A DNA stretch of 58,967 nucleotides from an uncultured Clostridia bacterium (GTDB lineage: Bacteria > Bacillota > Clostridia > TANB77 > CAG-508). A program made the position numbers and the translations under genes. The notes beneath the pieces were generated by a model, which saw only the letters and a list, made by a program, of their open reading frames with translations, had not been told where the DNA came from and did not search any database. Every line of letters begins with the position of its first letter. Within the stretch, counting starts at the first letter, position 1. This document shows, one piece after another, positions 1-7,922 of this stretch. Where the stretch lies: assembly GCA_944391745.1 (NCBI GenBank), contig CALXUS010000012.1, positions 1 to 58,967 on the forward strand, in the 5' to 3' direction.

Positions 1-226
1 TAATAATCTTTTTGTTTGAAATATTATTTAATTTTTTTAGTGTTTTTGACATTCCTAATACTCCACCAGCATACAAACCGCCTAAATAAATAATATTATC
101 ATAATCATTTATTTGCTGATTAATCTTCTTAAAAGAAATTACTTTTATATTAGTTCTTTTTGAAAGTTCTTCTGCATATTGTTTTGTTGTTCCATAATGA
201 GAACCATATACTATAATACTATTCAT
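1..226 (-). CDS. Flavodoxin-domain protein (3' end cut by window edge)
   Basis: Partial gene; the first 75 codons are visible and the rest lies beyond the left edge. The start is the ATG at 224-226 behind a strong AAGGAG site. The N-terminus begins with a hydrophobic strand (SIIVYGS) followed by HYGTTKQYAEEL, the phosphate-loop pattern of flavodoxins, and later YLGGLYAGG, the second FMN-contact strand. The family (Flavodoxin_5 / protoporphyrinogen oxidase HemG-like) binds FMN and moves electrons in the cytoplasm. Which redox partner it serves cannot be seen here. It precedes no obvious redox operon in the window. Confidence 0.75.
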   Translation of the reverse strand, partial: MNSIIVYGSHYGTTKQYAEELSKRTNIKVISFKKINQQINDYDNIIYLGGLYAGGVLGMSKTLKKLNNISNKKII

Positions 227-244
227 AGAAACTCCTTTTTTTAC

Positions 245-400
245 TTACTTTTTAAATACTAAAATTGCTTTTGCTGTTCCTGTAATTGACATAGTAATTA
301 ACTCATACCCTTCTTGTAGCATTTCATTTGCTTTTTCTTCTACTTTTTGTGCCATATTATCTGTCTTTGGCGAATACTCTATAACAACTGTTTTATACAT
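245..400 (-). CDS. Small DUF4177-like protein, 51 aa
   Basis: A short ORF of 51 codons with a near-perfect ribosome site (GGAGGTGAAAAG) before the ATG at 398-400. The protein starts MYKTVVIEYSP and contains the pattern LQEGYELITMSITG, which resembles the 'L...G.EGWELV.V' core of the DUF4177 family of small single-domain proteins. No function is established for that family. It lies between the flavodoxin gene and a small membrane protein on the same strand with short gaps, so the three may be co-transcribed. Confidence 0.65.
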   Translation of the reverse strand: MYKTVVIEYSPKTDNMAQKVEEKANEMLQEGYELITMSITGTAKAILVFKK

Positions 401-428
401 CTTTTCACCTCCAAATTATATCGAAAAT

Positions 429-632
429 TTATTCTTTTTCTTTTTTCTCTTTTGCTACATAAATAATTGATAATATTATTCCTACTAAATTAGTACCTAC
501 TGATAATCCTAGTAATAATCCTTTTGTAAATTCTCCAAACGAACTTGTTTCATTACTAGTAAAAAATATATATGATAAATATAATATATTTCCTAATATT
601 ATTAAGGAAATTCCAGTTTTAAGTTTGTTCAT
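429..632 (-). CDS. Small two-TM membrane protein, 67 aa
   Basis: Two hydrophobic helices (about residues 7-25 and 36-60) flank a short polar loop, and a charged KEKKEKE tail ends the protein, so the tail is predicted cytoplasmic. A GAAGGGAA ribosome site precedes the ATG. No family is recognised. The same-strand neighbours suggest a small accessory cluster of membrane proteins. Confidence 0.6.
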   Translation of the reverse strand: MNKLKTGISLIILGNILYLSYIFFTSNETSSFGEFTKGLLLGLSVGTNLVGIILSIIYVAKEKKEKE

Positions 633-692
633 TTTAAATTTTCCCTTCTACTTTATATTATCTTAAAAATTAATTTCAATTAGCTGCATTGA

Positions 693-1769
693 CTAATATA
701 ATAGTTCATGCATTATTCTATTTCCTATTAAAGTCATATTAACATCTTTTTGTGGAGATATGTTTGATAAAATCACAACTCCAACTTTCTTTTCTCTGTT
801 AAATCCAATATAACTATTAAAATTTGTAGTAGATCCATTATGCCAAATAATATCATTTTTGTTGTCTATCATCCAAGTTATACCAACATTATCCACATTT
901 ACATCAAACATACTATAAATGTCATTTTTTGCATTCACTTCTTTTAATGCTTCTTGTGTTCTTATTACATAATTTTCATCAGATGTAATTAGTGTTTCTA
1001 AATATTTTGACATATCTTCAATGTTAGAAATTATTGCCCCTGCTGGAATATATCCATCATTTTCATTCCATTTCCAATATCCACTTAAATTACCTGTTCC
1101 TGTTGCAATAGTTGTATTATTCATATCTAGTTGCTTTAAATATTCTTCTAATAATTCATTATAGTTTTTATTATATACTTTTTCCAATACTAATCCTAAT
1201 GTTGAAACTCCAAAGTTCGAGTAATTAAAATTATAATCTTTATCTTCCAACTTTGTTTTATTTAATTCTTTCAATATTTGTTCTTTTGAAATATTATAGA
1301 AATCATTTTCTCCAGCAAAGTAGTTTTTGATTTTCTGAAAGCTTAAATAATATGGTTTAAATCCTGAAGTATGTGTAATTATTCTTTTTATTGTTGGATA
1401 ATATCTATTTTCAAGTTCTAAATAGTTTGAAATGTTATCATCTAAATTTATTTTTCCTTCTTCTATTGCTTTAGAAACTAACATTGCTGTAAAAGTTTTA
1501 GTAATTGAACCTATCTCATAATCATAATTCAAATTATATTCTGCACCATATACATTATAAGTAATACCATTTTCATCATATATAGCTACCGATACAATTG
1601 CGTTTTCATTATTATTTAAGGTATAATTTATCATTTGCCTAGAAGTATATTGACTAATCTCTTTCATCTTATTTTTATATATAATTCCACTAATAAAATT
1701 ATATATAAAATATAAAAAAATTATTATGATTACAATTATCGCAAAAATGTTCAATCTTCTCTTTTTCAT
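693..1769 (-). CDS. Beta-lactamase/D,D-peptidase-family serine hydrolase, membrane anchored
   Basis: Belongs to the beta-lactamase (PF00144, class C-like) fold family of penicillin-binding and esterase-like enzymes. All three active-site elements are visible: S88-I-T-K91 (nucleophile and general base), Y183-S-N185 and H310-N-G312. An N-terminal membrane anchor at about residues 8-30 places the catalytic domain outside the cell. Length (358 aa) is normal for the family. Substrates vary (muropeptides, D-amino peptides, esters) and cannot be told from sequence; resistance to beta-lactams should not be assumed. The flanking genes are small membrane proteins. Confidence 0.85.
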   Translation of the reverse strand: MKKRRLNIFAIIVIIIIFLYFIYNFISGIIYKNKMKEISQYTSRQMINYTLNNNENAIVSVAIYDENGITYNVYGAEYNLNYDYEIGSITKTFTAMLVSKAIEEGKINLDDNISNYLELENRYYPTIKRIITHTSGFKPYYLSFQKIKNYFAGENDFYNISKEQILKELNKTKLEDKDYNFNYSNFGVSTLGLVLEKVYNKNYNELLEEYLKQLDMNNTTIATGTGNLSGYWKWNENDGYIPAGAIISNIEDMSKYLETLITSDENYVIRTQEALKEVNAKNDIYSMFDVNVDNVGITWMIDNKNDIIWHNGSTTNFNSYIGFNREKKVGVVILSNISPQKDVNMTLIGNRIMHELLY

Positions 1770-1810
1770 CTAATTTTAACTCCCAATATAACTACTTTCA
1801 TTAAAATTTG

Positions 1811-2008
1811 TTATTGAATAGTTGAGAAAATAATTAATAAAATTCCAACTATTACAAAAATGCCACCCCATACTCTAAGAACAATTTTCATTTTAGGACT
1901 TTTTAACAATCTATCTGGGATTCTAGGGCTTTTAAGTTTCATAAAAAATTGAGGAACTAATAACATAAAAATTGCAACTATTGTAATTAAAATTCCTGTA
2001 ATTAACAT
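1811..2008 (-). CDS. Small two-TM membrane protein, 65 aa
   Basis: Two hydrophobic stretches (about 2-23 and 44-63) are separated by a basic loop containing KLKSPRIPDRLLKSPK, giving a hairpin topology with a cytoplasmic loop. A GAGGAGG ribosome site precedes the ATG. No family is recognised with confidence. The gene lies just upstream of the serine hydrolase on the same strand, 41 bases away. Confidence 0.6.
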   Translation of the reverse strand: MLITGILITIVAIFMLLVPQFFMKLKSPRIPDRLLKSPKMKIVLRVWGGIFVIVGILLIIFSTIQ

Positions 2009-2385
2009 ACAATACCTCCTCTACAAATTACTATTTAACGATTTGTTTATTGTGCTAATTATATCATTAAAACAGAAAATAATCTATAATGTTGAAGAAG
2101 AATATTACTATTTAAATATTGAAATCTTATAAGTTTTAATATATAATTTTAACAGAAAGAGAACAAAGTTCGTAACTTGTATGTGATTCGCTCCATTTGT
2201 TAAATAAAAGATTTTAACTACAAATTTTATAATTATACTTAAAAATATTTTGATATTTATTTTTTACCATAAAATAGATTGCAACTAATGATTATACACT
2301 GGTTTTAATTTATTTTTAATAATTTTTATGCATGTGTTTCTATATCCTCTAATTTCAGACCATATCCAAGATTTATAATAATAAG
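2009..2385. other. AT-rich non-coding stretch
   Basis: No supported ORF, RNA gene or repeat was seen in this stretch. A minus-strand TATAAT-like hexamer near 2063-2068 could be the -10 of a promoter for the 1811-2008 gene, but no convincing -35 accompanies it. Confidence 0.4.
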
Positions 2386-2422
2386 AAAAACCTAACGGCA
2401 AATTTCTTTGACATTAGGTTTT
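2386..2422 (-). terminator. Intrinsic terminator after the 2464-2835 gene
   Basis: Inverted repeat AAAACCTAA / TTAGGTTTT (2387-2395 and 2414-2422). An inner CAAA-GAAA-TTTG stem extends it, and on the minus strand it is followed by TTCTTATT. It sits just downstream of the minus-strand gene at 2464-2835. A 12-base perfect palindrome CCCATGCATGGG lies next to it at 2426-2437. Confidence 0.6.
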
Positions 2423-2463
2423 CTCCCCATGCATGGGATCTTGCGCTGCTGCTCTATGGTCCC

Positions 2464-2835
2464 CTATGAATTAAAAATCACCATTATTGCCAACAGAACG
2501 GAAATTACAATTCCAACGACATTAATCCATCCAAAATTATAGGTAAAATAGTAATGACTCCACAATCCTGCAACTACGAGTTCCATAATAATCAAACCAA
2601 TATCAAATATAATTGATTTTCTATTGAAAGCCGAACCCTTTGTAGAATGGAAGATATCTGCTACCAACCAGATAATCGCATAGAATAATGTAATAGATGT
2701 TGTAATTCTCATCTCCAGATTAAATGGCCAAAAATACGATGTGGCTATTTCTAATATCACCGTAATGATAATAGATATACCTAAAAGTATTTTTGTTTCA
2801 TTGGATATGAACCGCCTTTTCTCCTGTTTTGCCAT
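2464..2835 (-). CDS. Four-helix membrane protein of unknown function, 123 aa
   Basis: The start is set at the ATG 2833-2835 because GGAGGA lies 6 bases upstream of it; a reading from a more distal ATG at 2865 would put that ribosome site inside the gene. The protein has a charged N-terminus (MAKQEKRRF) and about four membrane helices. No family is recognised. Its DNA is visibly richer in G+C and uses codons such as CTG, CGG and GCC that neighbours avoid, which suggests recent acquisition. It is flanked by its own terminator. Confidence 0.6.
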   Translation of the reverse strand: MAKQEKRRFISNETKILLGISIIITVILEIATSYFWPFNLEMRITTSITLFYAIIWLVADIFHSTKGSAFNRKSIIFDIGLIIMELVVAGLWSHYYFTYNFGWINVVGIVISVLLAIMVIFNS

Positions 2836-2939
2836 AACTCTTCCTCCAATCAGACGAAACTCCACAGCGCACTAACAAAACATGGTAACTTTTATTTTAT
2901 CACAGAATGATTTTGGTTTCAATAATTTTGCCGATTTTA

Positions 2940-2968
2940 TTGTTTTTTTATATTTTTTTTATTATAAT
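2940..2968 (+). promoter_or_regulatory. Sigma-A-type promoter for the 2994-3731 gene
   Basis: A -35 TTGTTT (2940-2945) and a perfect -10 TATAAT (2963-2968) are separated by 17 bases, about 25 bases upstream of the start codon. Confidence 0.6.
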
Positions 2969-2993
2969 ATAATTAGATTGAAAGGGGGATTTT

Positions 2994-3731
2994 ATGTTTA
3001 GAAATAGAGGAGATTTTCCAGATTTTGATCTTAATAATTTAGATTTAGATCCTACAAATGATACACCTTATTCAGTTCCTGATTATACTTATTATTGGAA
3101 TGGTCGATTTCTTATAATTCATTATGATAAAACTTTTTTGGCAATAGAAATAATTTTCACATTTTTGTTATTAATCCTTTGCTTTGTTGTTTATCTATAT
3201 GCATATCCAGTTAGCTTTGAAGACCCATTAGAAAGTGTCAAATCCACTTTTTTAATTTCTCAGCTTGTTTTAATTGGCCTAACAATTGTATTTTCAGTAG
3301 GCGCCGTAATTTTAACACGAACATCAAAATCAAGATTTGTATTATATTTAAGATTAATTGCTTTAATAGCCTTTGCAGCTCTTTTTATATTTTTAGGTAT
3401 AAAAATGCATTTAGATAATAAATACAAAAGTGAAAATGTTTTTTCTGATTTTTATGATAAATATATAAATTCTGATGACTCTAGTCAGAATATTCATTTT
3501 AGTGAGTCAGGCTTAAGTCTAACTACTCAAAAAGAAGCATATATAACTTCTAGTATGGGATTATATAATAATTTTTCTGTAAAAACATATTTTTATATGG
3601 GAGCAGAGTTACTATTAATTATTTTGATTTTAATTTTATCATTTAGAATATCTTCTCTTGAAGAAAAAAGAAATAAAGCGCGAGAGCATGATTCAGCTTT
3701 GTTTGATGATGTTCTAAATGTTAAATATTAA
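2994..3731 (+). CDS. Multi-pass membrane protein of unknown function, 245 aa
   Basis: A monocistronic plus-strand gene with its own promoter, a GAAAGGGGGA ribosome site and a downstream hairpin. The N-terminal 45 residues are acidic and Asn/Asp rich (DFDLNNLDLDP). Three hydrophobic segments follow (about 50-72, 87-108, 118-138). After an extracytoplasmic-looking polar stretch of about 55 residues, a fourth helix (about 202-218) leads to a charged cytoplasmic tail. No family is recognised. Confidence 0.6.
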   Translation: MFRNRGDFPDFDLNNLDLDPTNDTPYSVPDYTYYWNGRFLIIHYDKTFLAIEIIFTFLLLILCFVVYLYAYPVSFEDPLESVKSTFLISQLVLIGLTIVFSVGAVILTRTSKSRFVLYLRLIALIAFAALFIFLGIKMHLDNKYKSENVFSDFYDKYINSDDSSQNIHFSESGLSLTTQKEAYITSSMGLYNNFSVKTYFYMGAELLLIILILILSFRISSLEEKRNKAREHDSALFDDVLNVKY

Positions 3732-3733
3732 AG

Positions 3734-3773
3734 AAAAAACACTTGAAAGACTAAGTCTTTCAAGTGTTTTTTT
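3734..3773. terminator. Bidirectional intrinsic terminator
   Basis: Hairpin arms AAAAAACACTTGAAAGA (3734-3750) and its complement (3756-3772) have A/T tracts on both sides. It lies between the convergent genes 2994-3731 (+) and 3772-4287 (-) and can stop both. Confidence 0.85.
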
Positions 3774-4287
3774 ATAATCGATCATAAAAATTTTTTTGTA
3801 CATCATTGGTTTTATCTGTTCCATCTGCCCTAGAAATTGATTCATATATTTTTAATAGAAGTACAAATATTATTACTAGAAATGGATCGAATAAATATGG
3901 TTCAATACTAAAAAACATCCCACTCATAGTTATAAAATATTCACCTACTGTATATAATACTTCTTCCCAGTGTGTTATAAGTTCTACAAGGTCATATAAT
4001 ATCATAGAAAGTACTGGAATCATTGCAAGTGCTATAAATTGTTTTGCGTTATTATAATTGTCTTTTCCCAATTGGATCTTTCCTAAAATAATAAAAATTA
4101 CAGCTAGGACTTCAAAAATAATTCCAAAATCAAAATTTTCTAAAAAGATTGGTATTATATATGTAATCATGCTTAAAGTACAAATTATTAAACATATTTT
4201 TATATTATTATCGGCTTTTTCTTTATATGTTTTTTCTATATGCTCTTCCTGTTCTTTTTCACTAAAAAATCTTTCTTTGCGTTTCAT
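3772..4287 (-). CDS. Multi-pass membrane protein of unknown function, 171 aa
   Basis: A charged N-terminal region (about 28 residues, RKERFFSEKEQEEHIEKTYK) precedes four hydrophobic segments (about 30-48, 54-70, 84-104, 130-148), and the C-terminus is polar. No family is recognised. The gene converges on the plus-strand membrane gene and shares its terminator; its stop codon lies inside the terminator arm. Confidence 0.55.
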   Translation of the reverse strand: MKRKERFFSEKEQEEHIEKTYKEKADNNIKICLIICTLSMITYIIPIFLENFDFGIIFEVLAVIFIILGKIQLGKDNYNNAKQFIALAMIPVLSMILYDLVELITHWEEVLYTVGEYFITMSGMFFSIEPYLFDPFLVIIFVLLLKIYESISRADGTDKTNDVQKNFYDRL

Positions 4288-4370
4288 TTTTTCCTCTTAT
4301 TTATATAAATTATTCTATATATTATTTTATATAATTTAAATCTATTTTTCAATGGTTGTATTAACTTATT

Positions 4371-5609
4371 TTATATTATTTTTATTTTTCCAGCATATAT
4401 TTTTGAAATTATATATAAATAATCTAAAATATTTCTTTTTTCTACCTTTTCACTTGTTAATATTTCAATCTCTTCTATAATTTCGTCATTAATTTTTACT
4501 GTTAAAGTTCCTATTTTTTCATTTTCTAAAATAGGAGCTTCTAAATAAGTTAATGCATTTATTTCTATTATAGGTTCTTGATTTGTTACTATACCTTTTA
4601 TCTTCATTTCTCCTAGCTTTAGTTCTAAATTATTACTTGCTTTATTAATGTATATTCTATTTTGATTTATTAGTTTCCACTGTTCAAATTCTTTATTTAC
4701 ACTTTCTTCTAGATTAACTACAAAAAAATTTTTAGTAATATATTCTATTAGTTTTATAGTGTCTTTAGCTCTATCTTTTCTTGTGTCAGCACCTAATACT
4801 ACTACAATCAAGTCCATATCTCCTCTTTTTACGCTTGTAACTAAACATCTACCAGCATTATTTGTAAAACCGGTTTTAACTCCGTATACTCCTTCTACAT
4901 TTCCAAGTAATTCATTTGTATTATTAATGTTCATTCTATCTCCGTTAATACTAATTGTTGTTGATTTAGTATTAACTATTTTAGCTATTATATCATTTTT
5001 AAGAGCGTAATCGGTGATTTTTGCAAGTTCTAAAGCCGTAGTATAATGTTCATTATTATCTAGTCCATGTGGAGTTACAAAATGAGTATTTTTTAAACCT
5101 AATTCTTCTGCTTTATTATTCATTAATATTGCAAAATTCTCTATTGATTTAGATAGATGTATCGCTAATGCTACGGCTGCATCATTTCCCGATCTTAGCA
5201 TTAGCCCATATAACAAATCATTTACGCTTATTTTATCATCTATATGTAATCCTAATCTTGATCCGCCAGTGTTAGCAGCTTTTGAAGTAACCGTAACAAT
5301 TTCATTCAAATTACAATTTTCAACAATTATTATAGCAGTCATGATTTTAGTAGTAGATGCCATTGCTGTTTCTTTGTTTTCATCTTTTCCGTAAATGCAT
5401 TTGCCTGAAAGCCTATCATATACACAATATTTTCTCGAATTTATTGTTGGCTTTGTTCCCGTAGTAGCAGCAGCTTCTATTTCTATTTTTTCTTCATCTT
5501 CAATTACATTTTCGTAAATTTCATTTTCATCATCTGCATATATATTTTTAGGAGTTATTATAAAGATTATTAATATAACAAAAATTATTTTAAAGTATTT
5601 TTTCATCAA
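4371..5609 (-). CDS. D-alanyl-D-alanine carboxypeptidase (peptidase S11, PBP5/DacF type)
   Basis: Trims the terminal D-Ala from peptidoglycan stem peptides outside the membrane. The three S11 motifs are present: S85-T-T-K88, S140-G-N142 and K245-T-G247. A signal peptide (about residues 1-26, ending YADDE) exports it, and a C-terminal domain after about 300 ends in a hydrophobic and basic stretch suited to membrane attachment. Length (412 aa) is typical. It lies downstream of the terminator that closes the secretion-like operon, so it probably has its own promoter. In spore formers such enzymes are often vegetative (DacA) or sporulation-linked (DacB, DacF); which applies is not clear. Confidence 0.92.
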   Translation of the reverse strand: MMKKYFKIIFVILIIFIITPKNIYADDENEIYENVIEDEEKIEIEAAATTGTKPTINSRKYCVYDRLSGKCIYGKDENKETAMASTTKIMTAIIIVENCNLNEIVTVTSKAANTGGSRLGLHIDDKISVNDLLYGLMLRSGNDAAVALAIHLSKSIENFAILMNNKAEELGLKNTHFVTPHGLDNNEHYTTALELAKITDYALKNDIIAKIVNTKSTTISINGDRMNINNTNELLGNVEGVYGVKTGFTNNAGRCLVTSVKRGDMDLIVVVLGADTRKDRAKDTIKLIEYITKNFFVVNLEESVNKEFEQWKLINQNRIYINKASNNLELKLGEMKIKGIVTNQEPIIEINALTYLEAPILENEKIGTLTVKINDEIIEEIEILTSEKVEKRNILDYLYIISKIYAGKIKII

Positions 5610-5634
5610 TATATCCTTTCTTAGTGATTATATT

Positions 5635-5673
5635 AAAAATCACCTATAACATTATATGTTTTAGGTGATTTTT
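5635..5673 (-). terminator. Terminator closing the type IV secretion-like operon
   Basis: A perfect 12-base inverted repeat AAAAATCACCTA (5635-5646) / TAGGTGATTTTT (5662-5673) with a 15-base loop. On the minus strand it lies just after the stop of the 315-aa gene at 5687 and is followed by a T-rich run. It separates the operon from the carboxypeptidase gene. Confidence 0.75.
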
Positions 5674-5686
5674 TATTAATCTTTTT

Positions 5687-6634
5687 TTAACTTAAAGATA
5701 TATTTATGCTATAAGATGAATTTGCGTTTTCTGTTAATCCTTGTGATGCAGTTTCTTCATCATTTCCGTAAACTCTTATTAAATTAAAGTTTATTTCTGA
5801 AGGTGTTTTATGGTCATCATAATATTTATCAAATAATAAATATACAGCCGCTTTTTGACCTGGTGCTATAATTATTTGATTATTTCTCATATCTAATGCT
5901 GCTCTTTTTTGATCTCCTAAGTTTAAAGTGATTTCATTTGCAAGATCTCCTGTTGCAATAACTATATATCCGTTTGTTTTATTTTGAATTTCTACAGCAT
6001 ATTCTTCTCTAGAGTAACTTGCATTTTTATATAATATATCTATTTTTACATTTTGGTCTTCTCCATATACATTTGTAAATGTAGTTTTCTTTATATATCC
6101 TTGATTAGAAATTTTATAAATTCCATTTTCATTAATTAAAGCTATTTTTTCAGTATATGTTTGATATCCACCTGTAGTTCCTGTAGATAGTATATCATCT
6201 AAAATGTTAATATCATATATGTATACATTATCTACATTTGAATAATTCTGTATATTATATATCTTTTTGCTTGTATATATTAAATCTACGTATTCCGTAA
6301 ATGATTCTAAACTGTTTCCATACATGTACTCTTTGCAGTCATCTGTAAGCATATTATAGGCATTTCTATAATCTTTGTTATTGCAATAGTTAAAAAATGT
6401 ATCTATCACGCTGTTTACATCTTCTTGCTCATTTTCTGGTACACTTTCTCCTGAATTCATTATAGGAATATTTGGTGTGTATGTATTTTCTACCACTACT
6501 TCTACAGGTCTGTTTTTTAAATAGTTATTAATAAGTATAACTGCTATCCATACTACAGCTATTACTACAATATATAGCCAATATTTTTTAAAAAATGCTC
6601 TTATAGCTAATAAAATTCTTGTTCCAGGTTTCAT
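5687..6634 (-). CDS. Bitopic NTF2-like protein, VirB8/TcpC-like candidate, 315 aa
   Basis: Last gene of the secretion-like operon. A short basic cytoplasmic N-terminus and one membrane helix (about 18-36) precede an extracytoplasmic region. The segment around residues 73-180 begins VIDTFFNYCNNKDYRNAYNM, a pattern typical of NTF2-like domains (also used by VirB8 and the Gram-positive TcpC). A beta-rich C-terminal part (about 195-315) resembles no domain I can name. It shares the 'KDY..AYNML' element with the 185-aa gene upstream. A role as an inner-membrane assembly factor of the secretion apparatus is inferred from topology, fold pattern and operon position. Confidence 0.55.
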   Translation of the reverse strand: MKPGTRILLAIRAFFKKYWLYIVVIAVVWIAVILINNYLKNRPVEVVVENTYTPNIPIMNSGESVPENEQEDVNSVIDTFFNYCNNKDYRNAYNMLTDDCKEYMYGNSLESFTEYVDLIYTSKKIYNIQNYSNVDNVYIYDINILDDILSTGTTGGYQTYTEKIALINENGIYKISNQGYIKKTTFTNVYGEDQNVKIDILYKNASYSREEYAVEIQNKTNGYIVIATGDLANEITLNLGDQKRAALDMRNNQIIIAPGQKAAVYLLFDKYYDDHKTPSEINFNLIRVYGNDEETASQGLTENANSSYSINISLS

Positions 6635-6727
6635 TTTATATTCCTTTTTTATAAATTTAGGTTTTAAAGATATACCTATAAACTAATTATAAAAATTCGA
6701 TTAAGGATATCCTTAATCGAAAATTTA

Positions 6728-7285
6728 TTATTGTTGAACTGCAAAAGAAATCTTAAAATCGTTTACTGCATTCTCGATTACCACTATTTGTTGTTCTGGT
6801 ACTTCTGTTTGAGTATTATCATTTAAAGGATCTCTTATTTTTACTGTTAATACGAATATTGTTCCTTCTCTTTCAATATTCACATATTCTACAACCATAT
6901 TGCTTGTATAATGATTTTGGGCATAAGTAGTAAAATCTTGTAATGTCGGAAAATAATTTTGTTTAAAGCCATCATATAGCATATTATATGCACTTTCATA
7001 ATCTTTGCTTTCAAGTGCAGAAATATATTGTCCAAAATATGTTTGCATACGTTGTCTTTCATTAAATGTTGCTATTTTATTTTCCCTATTTTCTTCATCT
7101 TGTTCTTCTGATACTAGATTATATTCTGTATTAATATTTGTACTTGTGTTAACTATATTAGTTTCATTATTACTAGCAACATCTTCTTTAAAATTATGAT
7201 TAATAAAAAATATTATGTTTATTGCTATAAGAATTAGTACCAGTATTACTAATCCGATATTAATAATTAACTTTTTTTCCTTCAT
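6728..7285 (-). CDS. Bitopic NTF2-like protein, VirB8-like candidate, 185 aa
   Basis: One N-terminal membrane helix (about residues 7-29) is followed by a Ser/Thr/Asn-rich linker and an NTF2-like domain from about 75 to the end, recognisable by YFGQYISALESKDYESAYNM. This matches the organisation of VirB8-type proteins (short cytoplasmic tail, one helix, extracytoplasmic NTF2 fold). It sits 93 bases from the 315-aa paralogue and 14 bases from the 206-aa gene. The domain assignment is by pattern only, and general NTF2-like lipoprotein-type functions cannot be excluded. Confidence 0.55.
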   Translation of the reverse strand: MKEKKLIINIGLVILVLILIAINIIFFINHNFKEDVASNNETNIVNTSTNINTEYNLVSEEQDEENRENKIATFNERQRMQTYFGQYISALESKDYESAYNMLYDGFKQNYFPTLQDFTTYAQNHYTSNMVVEYVNIEREGTIFVLTVKIRDPLNDNTQTEVPEQQIVVIENAVNDFKISFAVQQ

Positions 7286-7299
7286 AACTTCTTCCTTTT

Positions 7300-7920
7300 C
7301 TATTGTATCCCTCCAAATCTTACATTTGGGGTAGTTCCAATACTATTAGCCACATAAACTTTTATTTGTAATACTGTATTATTTTTATAGGTAAAGCAAA
7401 CTATAAAACTTGTATACCCATTATCATTTTCATTATATGAATCTGTAATTATGTATGAATAATCAAATTCCGTTGCTGTGCCTACTAAAAATATTTGTGA
7501 AGTGATATTAGCAAAATCTTCTGCAGAATATATATTCATGCTATTAATAGTACTAGTGTTTAAATCATAAAGTTGTAAAATTCTGTTTTGACTTTTCATG
7601 GTTGTCATTTTGTAGATTTCATTAAAATCGGTATTAACCAATTTATAAAAGTCCTCTTCTAATTGTGATAATCTAACATTACCTGTATATCTTTCAAGTA
7701 AATAATCCCAACTTCTAGGAGTTATAGTATTACTTGTTTCTTCTGAAATACTATTGGTTTCATTTGTAGTATTAAGTGTATTTGTATCTGATATTTGATT
7801 TGTATTAATTATTTCATTATTATCATTAGTTTCATCTTCATCTATTATATTAAAGTAAATCATTTGAGCTAACAATAGAACAACTAAAATAATAATTATT
7901 ATTTTTAAAAATTTTCTCAT
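7300..7920 (-). CDS. Bitopic protein of the secretion-like operon, 206 aa
   Basis: An N-terminal membrane helix (about 5-25) and a Asn/Thr/Glu-rich linker (about 30-68) lead to an extracytoplasmic domain (about 70-206) without a motif I can name. Size and layout parallel the next two genes, so it may be a third, more diverged VirB8-like component. The start codon lies 2 bases after the stop of the 920-aa gene and its ribosome site (AGGTGAA) lies within that gene's last codons, which implies translational coupling. Confidence 0.5.
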   Translation of the reverse strand: MRKFLKIIIIILVVLLLAQMIYFNIIDEDETNDNNEIINTNQISDTNTLNTTNETNSISEETSNTITPRSWDYLLERYTGNVRLSQLEEDFYKLVNTDFNEIYKMTTMKSQNRILQLYDLNTSTINSMNIYSAEDFANITSQIFLVGTATEFDYSYIITDSYNENDNGYTSFIVCFTYKNNTVLQIKVYVANSIGTTPNVRFGGIQ

Positions 7921-7922
7921 TA

